A stretch of 64,000 bases of DNA from Variovorax sp. PBL-H6 (GTDB taxonomy: Bacteria; Pseudomonadota; Gammaproteobacteria; Burkholderiales; Burkholderiaceae_C), in NCBI RefSeq assembly GCF_901827155.1, contig NZ_LR594659.1, forward strand, positions 4,402,001 to 4,466,000, read 5' to 3'. The stretch's first letter is position 1; the number at the start of each line of letters is the position of its first letter. Positions 37,260 to 46,566 of the stretch are shown piece after piece. The translations under genes and the position numbers were made by a program. The notes beneath the pieces are model-generated. The model saw only the letters and a list, made by a program, of their open reading frames with translations. It searched no databases and was not told where the DNA came from.

Positions 37260-38072
37260 TCAGGTGGAAGAGACCCCGCCGCCATGCACGGGCGCCTCTG
37301 CATCGCGCTGGGCCGCTTCCTGCGCCACTCGCAGGCGCTCCCGGCTGTTGGTCAGGTGGATGCGCATGGCCGCCCGCGCCGATTCAGGATCGCCTCGCGC
37401 GATGGCCGCATAGATCTCTTCGTGCTCGCGGTTGACCCGGCTCAGGTACTCGCCGCGGCGGTCATGGTTGCGGATGGCCGTGATGCGGGTGCGCGGAATG
37501 ATCGTCGTGCCGAGGTGGCTCATGATGTCCGCGAAGTAGGGGTTGCCCGTGGCCTGCGCGATCTGCAGGTGAAAGCGGAAGTCGGGTGCCACGGTGTCCC
37601 CCGCCACAGCCACGTTGCGCTCGAAGTCGTCGAGCGCGCCGCGCATGGCGGCCAGCTGCTCCTCGTTGCGGCGGGTGGCGGCCAGGCCGGCGGACTCGGT
37701 CTCCAGGCTGATGCGCAGCTCCAGCACCGCCAGCACGTCGACCGTGGTCGCAATGTCGGAGCCCTCCAGCCGGAACATGCCCGCCGCGCGGGGCTGCAGC
37801 ACGAAGGTGCCGATGCCGTGATGCGTCTCGACCAGCCCGCCGGCCTGCAGCTTGGACAGCGCCTCGCGCACCACGGTGCGGCTGACCCCGTAGGCCTGCA
37901 TGATGGCCGACTCGGTGGGCAGCTTGTCGCCGGGGCGCAGCTGCTGGCTGCGGATCTTCTCACCCAGGTCGTCGACCAGGCCATGCGCAAGTCCGCGGCC
38001 GCGACGGCGCGGTCTTGCGCCCAAGGCGGCCGGCTCGGCGGCTGCGGTTGTCCCCGTTGACAGGTTCGACAT
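37260..38072 (-). CDS. GntR/FadR-family regulator of the uronate/aldarate regulon
   Basis: A 270-residue FadR-subfamily regulator. After a basic N-terminal tail (PRRRGRG), the winged helix spans about residues 30-105 (LGEKIRSQQLRPGDKLPTES, YGVSRTVVREALSKLQAGGL). The FCD effector domain follows, with ELRISLETESAGLAA, FHLQIAQATGNPYFADIMSHL and HEEIYAAIARGD containing metal/ligand His residues. ATG 38072 is preferred over ATG 38138. It is divergent from uronate dehydrogenase and overlapped by no other gene. Two copies of a TTGTACGA-centred motif at its own and the neighbouring promoters make it the likely repressor. Confidence 0.88.
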   Translation of the reverse strand: MSNLSTGTTAAAEPAALGARPRRRGRGLAHGLVDDLGEKIRSQQLRPGDKLPTESAIMQAYGVSRTVVREALSKLQAGGLVETHHGIGTFVLQPRAAGMFRLEGSDIATTVDVLAVLELRISLETESAGLAATRRNEEQLAAMRGALDDFERNVAVAGDTVAPDFRFHLQIAQATGNPYFADIMSHLGTTIIPRTRITAIRNHDRRGEYLSRVNREHEEIYAAIARGDPESARAAMRIHLTNSRERLRVAQEAAQRDAEAPVHGGGVSST

Positions 38073-38095
38073 GCGGTGATGATAATCAACTGAGC

Positions 38096-38115
38096 GTTGT
38101 ACGACAACAGATAAC
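38096..38115. promoter_or_regulatory. Candidate GntR operator in the gntR-udh divergent region
   Basis: GTTGTACGACAACAGATAAC begins with the inverted repeat GTTGT-ACG-ACAAC (38096-38108), typical of FadR-family operators. It is 26 bases upstream of the udh ATG and 24 bases upstream of the gntR ATG, so one bound dimer could repress both. Confidence 0.72.
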
Positions 38116-38140
38116 CTATGACTCAGAGAGACAAGCAACG

Positions 38141-38959
38141 ATGAGCGCTCCTTCCTCCCCTCCCCGCCTCGACCGCTTGCTGCTGACGGGGGCCGCCGGC
38201 GGCCTGGGCAAGGTCCTGCGAGAGCGCCTGCGCCCGTTCGCCCACATCTTGCGCGTGTCCGACATCGCCGCGCTCGCGCCGGCCATGGGCCCGCACGAGG
38301 AGGTCGTACCCTGCAACCTGGCCGACAAGGCCGCGGTCGATGCGCTGGTCGCCGGCTGCGACGCGATCGTGCACCTGGGCGGCGTCTCCGTCGAACGCCC
38401 TTTCGAGGAAGTCCTCGAAGCCAACATCAAGGGCGTCTTCCATATCTATGAAGGCGCGCGCCGCCACGGCGTGAAGCGGGTGGTCTTCGCCAGCTCCAAC
38501 CATGTGATCGGCTTCTACAAGCAGACGGAGCGCCTCGACGCCCACGCCGCGCGCCGGCCCGACGGCTACTACGGCCTGTCCAAGTCCTTCGGCGAGGACA
38601 TGGCGCAGTTCTATTTCGACCGATGGGGCATCGAGACGGTGAGCATCCGCATCGGCTCCTCCTTTCCCGAGCCGGCCAACCGCCGGATGATGAGCACCTG
38701 GCTCAGCTTCCGCGACCTGACGGCACTGATGGAGAAATCGCTCTTCACGCCGGACGTCAAGCACACGGTCGTCTACGGCATGTCGGCCAACCGCGATGTC
38801 TGGTGGGACAACCACGCCGCGGCGCACCTCGGCTTCCAGCCACAGGACAGCTCCGAGGTGTTCCGCGCGAAGGTCGAGGCGCAGCCGCCCGTAGCCGCCG
38901 ACGACCCCAACGCAATCTACCAAGGCGGCGCCTTCACCGCCCAGGGCCCCTTCGGATAA
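38141..38959 (+). CDS. udh: Uronate dehydrogenase (NAD-dependent)
   Basis: A 272-residue extended-SDR protein. TGAAGGLG (16-23) binds NAD; Y144 and K148 (YYGLSK) are catalytic. SSNHVIGFY and RIGSSFPEPANRRMMSTWLS are hallmark segments of uronate dehydrogenases. It oxidises galacturonate or glucuronate at C1 to the aldaro-lactone in the cytosol, the entry step of oxidative uronate catabolism. The start ATG 38141 follows the operator. It leads the plus-strand operon with TRAP transporter, garD, SDR, lactonase and Bug receptor. Confidence 0.9.
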   Translation: MSAPSSPPRLDRLLLTGAAGGLGKVLRERLRPFAHILRVSDIAALAPAMGPHEEVVPCNLADKAAVDALVAGCDAIVHLGGVSVERPFEEVLEANIKGVFHIYEGARRHGVKRVVFASSNHVIGFYKQTERLDAHAARRPDGYYGLSKSFGEDMAQFYFDRWGIETVSIRIGSSFPEPANRRMMSTWLSFRDLTALMEKSLFTPDVKHTVVYGMSANRDVWWDNHAAAHLGFQPQDSSEVFRAKVEAQPPVAADDPNAIYQGGAFTAQGPFG

Positions 38960-39030
38960 GACGCCGGCGAGTCGCCGGGCACCTCTTTTTCTCGCGTCCC
39001 ACGATCACACACACCCACAGGAGACTTTTC

Positions 39031-40023
39031 ATGACGCTCTCTCGCACCCTCATGGCCGCCTGCGCAGCCGCGGCGGCCATTGCCTGGACCACTCTTCCCG
39101 GGCTGGCATCCGCCCAGACGATGACGCTCAAGGCCGCCGACGTGCATCCCGCGGGCTACCCCAACGTGGTGGCGATCGAACACATGGGCAAGAAGCTGGA
39201 AGAGGCGACCAAGGGGCGCATCAAGATCCAGATGTTCCCCGGCTCCGTGCTTGGCGGCGAGAAGGAGATGATCGAGCAGACGCAAGTGGGCGCGATCCAG
39301 ATCCTGCGCACCTCGCTCGGGCCCATCGGCCCGGTGGTGCCTGAAGTCAACGTCTTCAATATGCCTTTCGTGTTCCGCGACGAAGCCCACATGCGCGCCG
39401 TGATCGACGGGCCGATCGGTCAGGAAATGCTCGACAAGATCACGGCGTCGCCCGCCAAGCTCGTGGGGCTCGGCTGGATGGACGGCGGCTCGCGCAGCCT
39501 CTATACGAAGAAGCCGGTACGCACGCCCGCCGACCTGAAGGGCATGAAGATCCGCATGATGGGCAACCCCTTGTTCGTCGACACGATGAACGCGATGGGC
39601 GGCAACGGCATCTCGATGGGCTACGGCGAAGTCTTCACCGCCATCCAGACGGGCGTGGTCGATGGTGCGGAAAACAACCCGCCAACCCTCTTCACCGCCA
39701 ATCACTTCCAGGCCGGCGCCAAGTACTACACGCAGACCAACCACCTGATCATTCCCGAAATCTTCGTCATGTCCAAAGTCACCTGGGACAAGCTGTCGAA
39801 GGACGACCAGGCGCTGGTGAAGAAGTTCTCGCGCGAAGCGCAACTGGAGCAGCGCGCGCTGTGGGACAAGAGCGTGGCCGACTACACGGCCAAGCTGAAG
39901 GCGGCGGGCGTCGAATTCATCAACATCGACAACAAGCCCTTCTATGACGCGACGGCGCCGGTCCGGGCCAAGTACGGTGCCGACTACGCAGGCCTGATCA
40001 AGCGCATCGAAGCGACGAAATAG
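39031..40023 (+). CDS. TRAP transporter substrate-binding protein (DctP family)
   Basis: A 330-residue periplasmic receptor. The signal peptide is cleaved after ASA (residue ~28). DctP motifs include LKAADVHPAGYPNVVAIEHM, GGEKEMIEQTQVGAIQI, KGMKIRMMGNPLFVDTMNAM (with the conserved Arg that binds substrate carboxylate) and GVVDGAENNPPTL. In this operon it most likely binds galacturonate or glucuronate for sodium-driven uptake with the next two gene products. RBS AGGAG precedes ATG 39031. Confidence 0.9.
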   Translation: MTLSRTLMAACAAAAAIAWTTLPGLASAQTMTLKAADVHPAGYPNVVAIEHMGKKLEEATKGRIKIQMFPGSVLGGEKEMIEQTQVGAIQILRTSLGPIGPVVPEVNVFNMPFVFRDEAHMRAVIDGPIGQEMLDKITASPAKLVGLGWMDGGSRSLYTKKPVRTPADLKGMKIRMMGNPLFVDTMNAMGGNGISMGYGEVFTAIQTGVVDGAENNPPTLFTANHFQAGAKYYTQTNHLIIPEIFVMSKVTWDKLSKDDQALVKKFSREAQLEQRALWDKSVADYTAKLKAAGVEFINIDNKPFYDATAPVRAKYGADYAGLIKRIEATK

Positions 40024-40038
40024 GGAGCGCCCTCCGCC

Positions 40039-40566
40039 ATGGACCCCCTCTTCGTGCGCGTTTGCGATCGGCTGTACCTGGCCTGCATCTGGCTGGCCGG
40101 TTTCGCCATCTTCCTGATGTCCCTGATCATTCCGTGGGGGGTGTTCACGCGTTATGTGCTTGGCACCGGCTCGCAGTGGCCGGAGCCCGTCGCGATCCTG
40201 TTCATGATGGTCTTCACCTTCGTCGGGGCCGCGGCGGGCTATCGGGCCGGTGCGCACATCGCCGTGTCGATGATCACCGACCTCCTGCGCGACTCCCTGA
40301 AGAAGGTCATTTCGGTGCTGGTGGACCTGCTGATGATCCTCGTGTGCGCGTTCGTCGCCTACTACGGCACGCGGCTGTGCATGGAGACGTGGCACCAGTC
40401 GATCAGCGAACTGAGCTGGTTGCCCGTCGGCGTCACCTACGCCGCCTTGCCCATCGGTTCCGCCGCAACGCTCGTCTTCGTGATCGAGCGCATGGTCTTC
40501 GGCAGCCAGGCGCACCGGGACGTCGTGCGCTACGAGGAACTCGCCGACGCCGAGGGAGCCCGCTGA
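40039..40566 (+). CDS. TRAP transporter small membrane subunit (DctQ family)
   Basis: A 175-residue membrane protein with four hydrophobic helices (about 14-36, 50-70, 90-112 and 130-150) and the conserved WPEPVAILFMMVFTFVGAAAGYR. It is the small subunit that bridges the receptor to the large channel subunit. The TGATG junction with the next gene (one-base overlap) implies translational coupling. Confidence 0.9.
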   Translation: MDPLFVRVCDRLYLACIWLAGFAIFLMSLIIPWGVFTRYVLGTGSQWPEPVAILFMMVFTFVGAAAGYRAGAHIAVSMITDLLRDSLKKVISVLVDLLMILVCAFVAYYGTRLCMETWHQSISELSWLPVGVTYAALPIGSAATLVFVIERMVFGSQAHRDVVRYEELADAEGAR

Positions 40567-41849
40567 TGGACGCCCTCGTTCTGCTCGGCAGCTTCGCGCT
40601 GCTGATGATGGTGGGCATGCCCATCGCCTACGCCCTGGGGCTGTCGGCGCTGATCGGCGCGTTCTGGATCGACATCCCGCTGGACGCGGTGATGATCCAG
40701 CTCGCATCCGGCGTCAACAAGTTCTCGCTGCTGGCCATCCCCTTCTTCGTGCTGGCCGGGGCCATCATGGCCGAGGGCGGCATGTCGCGCCGGCTGGTGG
40801 CGTTCGCGGGCGTGCTGGTGGGCTTCATTCGTGGCGGCCTTTCGCTGGTGAACATCCTGGCTTCCACCTTCTTCGGCGCAATCTCCGGATCGTCGGTGGC
40901 CGACACCGCCTCCATCGGCTCGGTCCTCATTCCCGAAATGGAAAGGAAAGGCTATCCGCGCGATTTCGCGACCGCCGTGACGGTCAGCGGCTCGGTGCAG
41001 GCCATCCTGATTCCGCCCAGCCACAACGCGGTGCTGTATTCGCTGGCCGCCGGCGGCTCGGTCTCGATCGCCAGCCTGTTCGTGGCGGGCGTGGTGCCGG
41101 GGCTGCTGATGGGCCTGACGCTTGCCGTCCTGTGCCTGGTCATTGCCAGCCGGAAAAACTACCCCAAGGGCGAGGTGATTCCGCTGCGACAGGCATTGAA
41201 GATTTGCCTCGATGCAATGTGGGGGCTGATGACCATGGTGATCATCCTCGGGGGCATCCTGTCGGGCGTATTCACCGCCAATGAATCGGCCTCGATCGCG
41301 GTGGTCTGGGCATTCTTCGTCACCATGTTCATCTACCGCGACTACAAGTGGCGCGACCTCCCGAAGCTGGTGCATCGCACGGTGAAGACCGTGACGATCG
41401 TGATGATCCTGATCGGCTTCGCGGCCAGCTTCGGCTACATGATGACGCTGATGCAGATTCCGCTGAAGGTCACGACCTTCTTCACCAGCGTCTCGGACAA
41501 CAAGTACGTGATCCTGATGTTGATCAACGTCATGCTGCTGGTCCTCGGGACGCTGATGGACATGTCCCCGCTGATCCTGATTCTCACGCCGATCCTGCTG
41601 CCCGTGGTCAAGCTGCTCGGCGTCGATCCGGTGCACTTCGGCATGATCATGATGGTCAACCTGGGTATCGGCCTGATCACGCCGCCGGTCGGCACGGTGC
41701 TGTTCGTCGGAAGCGCGGTCTCCAAGTTGCCGATCGGGGTCGTCACACGGGCGGCGGCGCCCTTCCTGGTCGCGCTGTTCGTGGTGCTGATCGCCGTGAC
41801 CTATGTGCCCGCGCTGTCGCTGTGGCTGCCGCACGCGCTCGGCCTCTGA
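40566..41849 (+). CDS. TRAP transporter large membrane subunit (DctM family)
   Basis: A 427-residue polytopic protein with about twelve membrane segments. DctM hallmarks include GMPIAYALGLSALIG, FGAISGSSVADTASIGSVLIPEM (substrate/Na+ site) and GLITPPVGTVLFVGSAVS. It forms the elevator-type transport core with the DctQ-like subunit, driven by a sodium gradient. It is located between the receptor genes and garD, giving a complete uronate/aldarate uptake unit. Confidence 0.92.
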   Translation: MDALVLLGSFALLMMVGMPIAYALGLSALIGAFWIDIPLDAVMIQLASGVNKFSLLAIPFFVLAGAIMAEGGMSRRLVAFAGVLVGFIRGGLSLVNILASTFFGAISGSSVADTASIGSVLIPEMERKGYPRDFATAVTVSGSVQAILIPPSHNAVLYSLAAGGSVSIASLFVAGVVPGLLMGLTLAVLCLVIASRKNYPKGEVIPLRQALKICLDAMWGLMTMVIILGGILSGVFTANESASIAVVWAFFVTMFIYRDYKWRDLPKLVHRTVKTVTIVMILIGFAASFGYMMTLMQIPLKVTTFFTSVSDNKYVILMLINVMLLVLGTLMDMSPLILILTPILLPVVKLLGVDPVHFGMIMMVNLGIGLITPPVGTVLFVGSAVSKLPIGVVTRAAAPFLVALFVVLIAVTYVPALSLWLPHALGL

Positions 41850-41906
41850 AACCTGAACTCTTGATCTGGGTCGAAGTCGTCGCGCTGTCCGAATGAGTTG
41901 TCGTCC

Positions 41907-43499
41907 ATGAACCCCACGCTCCAAGCCACTGCCCCGCTGACCATCCGCATGCACGAGCGCGACAACGTCGCGATCGTGGCCAACGACGGCGGCCTGCCCG
42001 CAGGCACGGTCTTCCCCTCCGGGCTGACCCTGGTCGAGAAAGTGCCGCAGGCGCACAAGGTCGCGCTGGCCGACATTCCCGAAGGCGGCGAGGTGCGCCG
42101 CTACGACGTCGTGATCGGTTACGCGCTGAAGCCCATCGCGGCCGGCAGCTGGGTCCATGAGCGCCTTCTGCGAATGCCCGCCGCCCGCGCCCTCGATGGC
42201 CTGCCGATCGCGACCGTGAAGCCCCCGACGCCGGCGCCGCTCGAGGGGTACAGCTTCGAGGGCTATCGCAACCCGGACGGCTCGGTCGGCACGCGCAACA
42301 TCCTGGCCATCACCCAGACTGTGCAATGCGTGGCGGGCGTCACCGATTTCGCGGTGCAGCGCATCAAGGCCGAGCTGCTGCCGAAGTACCCGAACGTCGA
42401 CGACGTGGTCGCGCTGGAGCACGGCTATGGCTGCGGCGTGGCCATCGATGCGCCCGACGCCGTCATTCCGATACGCACGCTGCGCAACATCAGCCTCAAC
42501 CCGAACTTCGGCGGCGAGGTGATGGTCGTGAGCCTGGGCTGCGAGAAGCTGCAGCCCGAGCGGCTGCTGCCGCCGGGCACCATCCCGCTGATCGACGAGC
42601 GCAACGTGGCCGATATCGGCGAAACGGCCGAGCCGAAGCTCGACGTGGTCTGCCTGCAGGACGAAGCGCACGTCGGCTTCATGTCGATGGTCGATTCCAT
42701 CCTGCGCCAGGCCGAGGAACACCTGGAGCGGCTGGACGCCCGGCGGCGCGAGACGGTGCCGGCCAGCGAGCTGGTGGTCGGCGTGCAGTGCGGCGGAAGC
42801 GACGCCTTCTCGGGTGTCACGGCCAACCCGGCCGTCGGCTTCTGCACCGACCTGCTCGTACGCGCCGGCGCCACCGTGATGTTCTCGGAAGTGACGGAGG
42901 TGCGGGACGGCATCGACCAGCTGACCTCGCGGGCCACCACGCCCGAGGTGGCCGAGGCCATGATCCGCGAAATGGCCTGGTACGACGCCTACCTGGACCG
43001 CGGACGGGTCGACCGCAGCGCCAACACCACGCCCGGCAACAAGAAGGGCGGGCTCTCCAACATCGTCGAGAAGGCGATGGGCTCGATCGTGAAGTCGGGC
43101 AGCGCGCCGATCTCCGGCGTGGTGCCGCCCGGTGAAAAGGCGCGGCAGAAGGGCCTGCTCTATGCGGCAACGCCGGCCTCCGATTTCATCTGCGGCACGC
43201 TGCAGCTCGCGGCCGGCATCAACCTGCACGTCTTCACCACCGGCCGCGGCACGCCCTACGGGCTGGCCGAGGTGCCGGTGATCAAGGTCGCCACGCGCAG
43301 CGAGCTGGCCCGCCGCTGGCACGACCTGATGGACGTCAATGCAGGCCGCATCGCGGACGGCGAGGCGAGCATCGAGGACGTGGGCTGGGAGCTGTTCCGC
43401 CTGATGCTCGACGTCGCGAGCGGCCGCAAGAAAACCTGGGCCGAGCACTGGAAGCTGCACAACGCACTGGTTCTGTTCAACCCCGCACCCGTCACCTGA
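41907..43499 (+). CDS. garD: Galactarate dehydratase
   Basis: A 530-residue protein, close in length and sequence to E. coli GarD. The N-terminal SAF-like domain ([19 protein letters not shown]) is followed by the UxaA/GarD catalytic domain with [47 protein letters not shown] and [19 protein letters not shown]; conserved His and Cys residues would hold the metal. It dehydrates galactarate to 5-keto-4-deoxyglucarate. The start is ATG 41907; an in-frame TTG at 41898 is less likely. The presence of garD without a glucarate dehydratase points to galacturonate as the main substrate of the operon. Confidence 0.94.
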   Translation: MNPTLQATAPLTIRMHERDNVAIVANDGGLPAGTVFPSGLTLVEKVPQAHKVALADIPEGGEVRRYDVVIGYALKPIAAGSWVHERLLRMPAARALDGLPIATVKPPTPAPLEGYSFEGYRNPDGSVGTRNILAITQTVQCVAGVTDFAVQRIKAELLPKYPNVDDVVALEHGYGCGVAIDAPDAVIPIRTLRNISLNPNFGGEVMVVSLGCEKLQPERLLPPGTIPLIDERNVADIGETAEPKLDVVCLQDEAHVGFMSMVDSILRQAEEHLERLDARRRETVPASELVVGVQCGGSDAFSGVTANPAVGFCTDLLVRAGATVMFSEVTEVRDGIDQLTSRATTPEVAEAMIREMAWYDAYLDRGRVDRSANTTPGNKKGGLSNIVEKAMGSIVKSGSAPISGVVPPGEKARQKGLLYAATPASDFICGTLQLAAGINLHVFTTGRGTPYGLAEVPVIKVATRSELARRWHDLMDVNAGRIADGEASIEDVGWELFRLMLDVASGRKKTWAEHWKLHNALVLFNPAPVT

Positions 43500-43513
43500 A
43501 AGGAAGAGAAGCC

Positions 43514-44278
43514 ATGGAAGACCTCAAAGGCCGGATCGCACTGGTCACCGGCGCGAGCACCGGCATCGGCGCCGCCGTCGCCCGCGCGTACGCTGCACGC
43601 GGGATGCGGGTGGCGGTGCACTACAACGCCTCGGCCGGTCCCGCGAAGGCGCTGGTCGATGCGATCACGTCCGACGGTGGCGAGGCCTTCGCCCTGCAGG
43701 GGGATGTGCGCGACACGCAGGCGATTCGTCGGGTCGTGCTCGAGACGAAGGCGCGCTGGGGCGGCATCGACGTCCTGGTGAACAACGCGGGCGGGCTGGT
43801 CCAGCGCGTGCCTATCGCCGACTTCGAGGACGCGCTCTTCGACGAGGTCATGCATCTCAACGCGCGCTCCGTGCTCGCGTTCTGTCGCGAGGTGGTGCCG
43901 CTGATGCGCGCGCAGGGACGCGGCGGCAGCATCATCAACGTGTCGTCGGTCGCGGCGCGCCACGGCGGCGGGCCCGGGGCTTACCTGTATGCCGGCGCCA
44001 AGGGCTTCGTCACCACGGCAACCCGCGGACTGGCAAAGGAACTCGCGGCCGATCGCATCCGGGTCAACGCGGTGGCCCCGGGCGTGATCCAGACACCGTT
44101 CCACGACCGCTACTCGACACCGCAGATGCTCGAGTCCTTCAAGGCCACCATTCCGATGGCCCGCATCGGCTCCCCGGACGATTGCGTGGGCGCCTTCCTC
44201 TATCTCGCCTCGGAGCAGCTCTCGGGCTATGTGACAGGCCAGAGCCTCGAGGTCAACGGCGGGCAGTACATGCCCTGA
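43514..44278 (+). CDS. SDR-family oxidoreductase in the uronate operon
   Basis: A 254-residue classical SDR. TGASTGIG is the nucleotide motif, NNAGG the structural motif, and catalytic Ser and YAGAK (Tyr/Lys) lie in VSSVAARHGGGPGAYLYAGAKGF. The C-terminus is GQSLEVNGGQYMP, like 3-oxoacyl-ACP reductases and sugar dehydrogenases. The sequence HYNASAG after strand 2 hints at NADP use. RBS GGAAGAG lies before ATG 43514. Its role in uronate metabolism is not obvious; it might reduce or oxidise a sugar or sugar acid feeding the pathway. Confidence 0.85.
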   Translation: MEDLKGRIALVTGASTGIGAAVARAYAARGMRVAVHYNASAGPAKALVDAITSDGGEAFALQGDVRDTQAIRRVVLETKARWGGIDVLVNNAGGLVQRVPIADFEDALFDEVMHLNARSVLAFCREVVPLMRAQGRGGSIINVSSVAARHGGGPGAYLYAGAKGFVTTATRGLAKELAADRIRVNAVAPGVIQTPFHDRYSTPQMLESFKATIPMARIGSPDDCVGAFLYLASEQLSGYVTGQSLEVNGGQYMP

Positions 44279-44305
44279 GCCCTTCAAAGCATCGAGAACA
44301 AGAAC

Positions 44306-45403
44306 ATGCATCAAGCCACTGCTTCTCGCACGCTGCGCCGCCTGGCACTGCTGCTCGCGCCCGGACTCATCGGGCTCGGCGGCGGCGCGTCGGCCGCTAC
44401 CTGGGTCTACGTGTCCAATGCGGACAGCGAGGAGATCTCGGTTCTCGAGCTCGACCGCCACCAGGGCACGCTGAAGATGGTCGAATCGGTGAATGTCGGC
44501 GGCATGGTCATGCCGCTGGCGGTCAGCCCCGACAAGCGTTTCCTGTACGCCGCGCTTCGCTCGCAACCTTTCCGGGTCCTGAGTTTCTCCATCGATCGCG
44601 CGAGCGGCAGGCTGAAGAAGCTGGGCGAAGCGCCGCTGGCCGACAGCATGGCGAACATCGACACCGACGCGACCGGGCGCTGGCTGTTCGCAGCCTCCTA
44701 CCCGGGGCACAAGATCACGGTCAACAGTGTCGACAAGACAGGCGCTGTGGGCGCGGTCCACCAGCTGCTTCCGACAGCGCCGAATGCGCACGCGATCCAC
44801 GCCGATGCCAGCAACCGCTACGTGCTGGCGACCAGCCTCGGCGGCGACCAGGTCTCGAGCTGGCGCTTCGATGCAGAGGCCGGCATGCTGTCGCCCAACG
44901 AGCCGGCGCTGACGACCGGGGCCGCGAAGTCCGGACCGCGCCACTTCGTCTGGGACAAGGCGCAGCGATTCGTGTACCTCCTCGACGAGCTCGACGCCCG
45001 GCTGCATGTGTACGCCTGGGACGCCGCGCGCGGCACGCTCCAGCTGCAGCAAAGCACCAGCACCCTGCCCGAAGGCTTCACGGGCAAGCCGTGGGCCTCG
45101 GATCTGCATCTGACACCGGACGGCCGCTATCTCTACGCGTCGGAGCGCACGTCCAGCACGCTGTCGGCCTTCAAGGTGGATACCGCGACAGGCCGGCTGC
45201 AGCCGCTGGGGCAGACACCGACCGAGAAGACACCGCGCGGCTTCGCCATCGATCCGAGCGGGCGCTACCTCGTCGCCGTCGGACAGGAGTCCCACAGCGC
45301 CTCGGTGTACCCCATCGATGCTGCAACGGGAGCTCTCGGCACGCCACAGCGGCTACCGGTCGGCAAGAACCCGAACTGGGTCGAGATCGTCGAGGCGCCT
45401 TGA
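44306..45403 (+). CDS. Beta-propeller lactonase (6-phosphogluconolactonase-like, YbhE family), exported
   Basis: A 365-residue seven-bladed propeller protein with repeating strands such as VYVSNADSEEISVLELDRHQ, LAVSPDKRFLYAALRS and FAIDPSGRYLVAVGQES. Arg and His residues typical of the lactonase site lie in GPRHFVWD. The N-terminus (LLLAPGLIGLGGGASAATW) reads as a signal peptide. It would hydrolyse the aldaro-lactone formed by uronate dehydrogenase to the open aldarate. Export is odd because the dehydrogenase is cytosolic; it may act on lactones outside, or the prediction may be wrong. Confidence 0.84.
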   Translation: MHQATASRTLRRLALLLAPGLIGLGGGASAATWVYVSNADSEEISVLELDRHQGTLKMVESVNVGGMVMPLAVSPDKRFLYAALRSQPFRVLSFSIDRASGRLKKLGEAPLADSMANIDTDATGRWLFAASYPGHKITVNSVDKTGAVGAVHQLLPTAPNAHAIHADASNRYVLATSLGGDQVSSWRFDAEAGMLSPNEPALTTGAAKSGPRHFVWDKAQRFVYLLDELDARLHVYAWDAARGTLQLQQSTSTLPEGFTGKPWASDLHLTPDGRYLYASERTSSTLSAFKVDTATGRLQPLGQTPTEKTPRGFAIDPSGRYLVAVGQESHSASVYPIDAATGALGTPQRLPVGKNPNWVEIVEAP

Positions 45404-45508
45404 GCGCTTGAGTGCCTTGGGCGCTCCGGGCGCCCCGGGCGCTTATCGCCGGCAAACACTGCACATGCCGCCCTCTATTTATTACCTGCACCTCAAGGAG
45501 ACAACTTC

Positions 45509-46501
45509 ATGCAACGCCGCACCCTGATCCACACCGCGCTCGCCTCGCTCGCCGCGGGCCTGCCGGGCCTGTCCGCCCTCGCGCAAGGCCAATGGCCGTC
45601 CGGCAAGGCCATCACCTACATCGTGCCCTTTCCGGCCGGCGGCACCACCGACGTGCTCGGCCGCCTGATTGCCCAGAAGCTCGGGCCGGTGCTCGGCACC
45701 AGCGTCGTGATCGACAACAAGGGCGGGGCAGGTGGCAGCATCGGCTCCGAAATCGCCTCGCGCGCCGCGCCCGACGGCTACACGATGCTCGGGGGCACCA
45801 TCAGCTCGCATGCCATCAACGTGAGCCTCTATCCGAAGATCGGGTACGACCCGCTGAAGTCCTTCGCGCCGGTCACGCTGATCGGGACCAATCCGGTGGT
45901 GCTGGTCGTGAACCAGGCCAGTCCCTACAAGACGCTGAAGGATGTGCTGGAAGCCAGCAAGACCAAGTCGGGCGGGCTCTCCTCCGCTTCGGCCGGCACC
46001 GGCACCTCGCAGCACCTCACGCTGGAACTGCTCGCCTACAAGTCGGGCGTCAAGTTCACGCATGTGCCCTACAAGGGCAGCGGTCCGGCGATCCAGGACG
46101 TGATCGGTGGCCAGGTCGACATGATGTTCGACACCACGGTGGTCGCCGGCCCGCACATCCAGAGCGGCAAGCTGCGCGCGATCGCGGTCAGCTCGGCCAA
46201 GCGCCTGCCTTCCTTGCCGGACGTGCCGACCGTGGCGGAGTCGGGCCTGCCCGGCCTCCAGGACTTCGAGGTGCTGTCGTGGCAGGCCATCTTCGTGCCG
46301 GCCGGCACGCCGGCGCCGGTGGTCGACCGGATGCACGCCGAGATCCGCAAGATCCTGGCCGAGCCCGAGATGCAGGACAAGCTCAAGGGCTTCGGCATGC
46401 AGCCGGCCGACATGAGCACCGCGCAGATCGCCGCCTTCCAGAAGGCCGAAGTCGAGAAGTGGGCGCAGGTGATCAAGGCCGCGAACATCAAGCCGGAGTA
46501 G
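45509..46501 (+). CDS. Bug-family tripartite tricarboxylate transporter receptor
   Basis: A 330-residue TctC-like receptor. The signal peptide MQRRTLIHTALASLAAGLPG has a twin-Arg start and is cleaved after ALA. The mature part has KAITYIVPFPAGGTTDVLGR, DNKGGAGGSIGSEIAS, THVPYKGSGPAIQDVIGGQV and PTVAESGLPGLQDFEV. It lies 105 bases after the lactonase gene at the end of the uronate operon. Small tandem GGGCGC repeats occur in the gap. It is the second Bug receptor of this regulon; no TctA/B genes are present. Confidence 0.88.
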   Translation: MQRRTLIHTALASLAAGLPGLSALAQGQWPSGKAITYIVPFPAGGTTDVLGRLIAQKLGPVLGTSVVIDNKGGAGGSIGSEIASRAAPDGYTMLGGTISSHAINVSLYPKIGYDPLKSFAPVTLIGTNPVVLVVNQASPYKTLKDVLEASKTKSGGLSSASAGTGTSQHLTLELLAYKSGVKFTHVPYKGSGPAIQDVIGGQVDMMFDTTVVAGPHIQSGKLRAIAVSSAKRLPSLPDVPTVAESGLPGLQDFEVLSWQAIFVPAGTPAPVVDRMHAEIRKILAEPEMQDKLKGFGMQPADMSTAQIAAFQKAEVEKWAQVIKAANIKPE

Positions 46502-46566
46502 GCGCCGTCCCGCAGGCGACCGCCGGAGCGCTGGCTAGAATCGCCTTCCTTTTCCGGAAGCCCGCC

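Noticed and set aside
45412..45447. Tandem GGGCGC-containing units after the lactonase gene
   Set aside because: Only about three short GC-rich units without a T tract; too little to call a terminator or a functional repeat.
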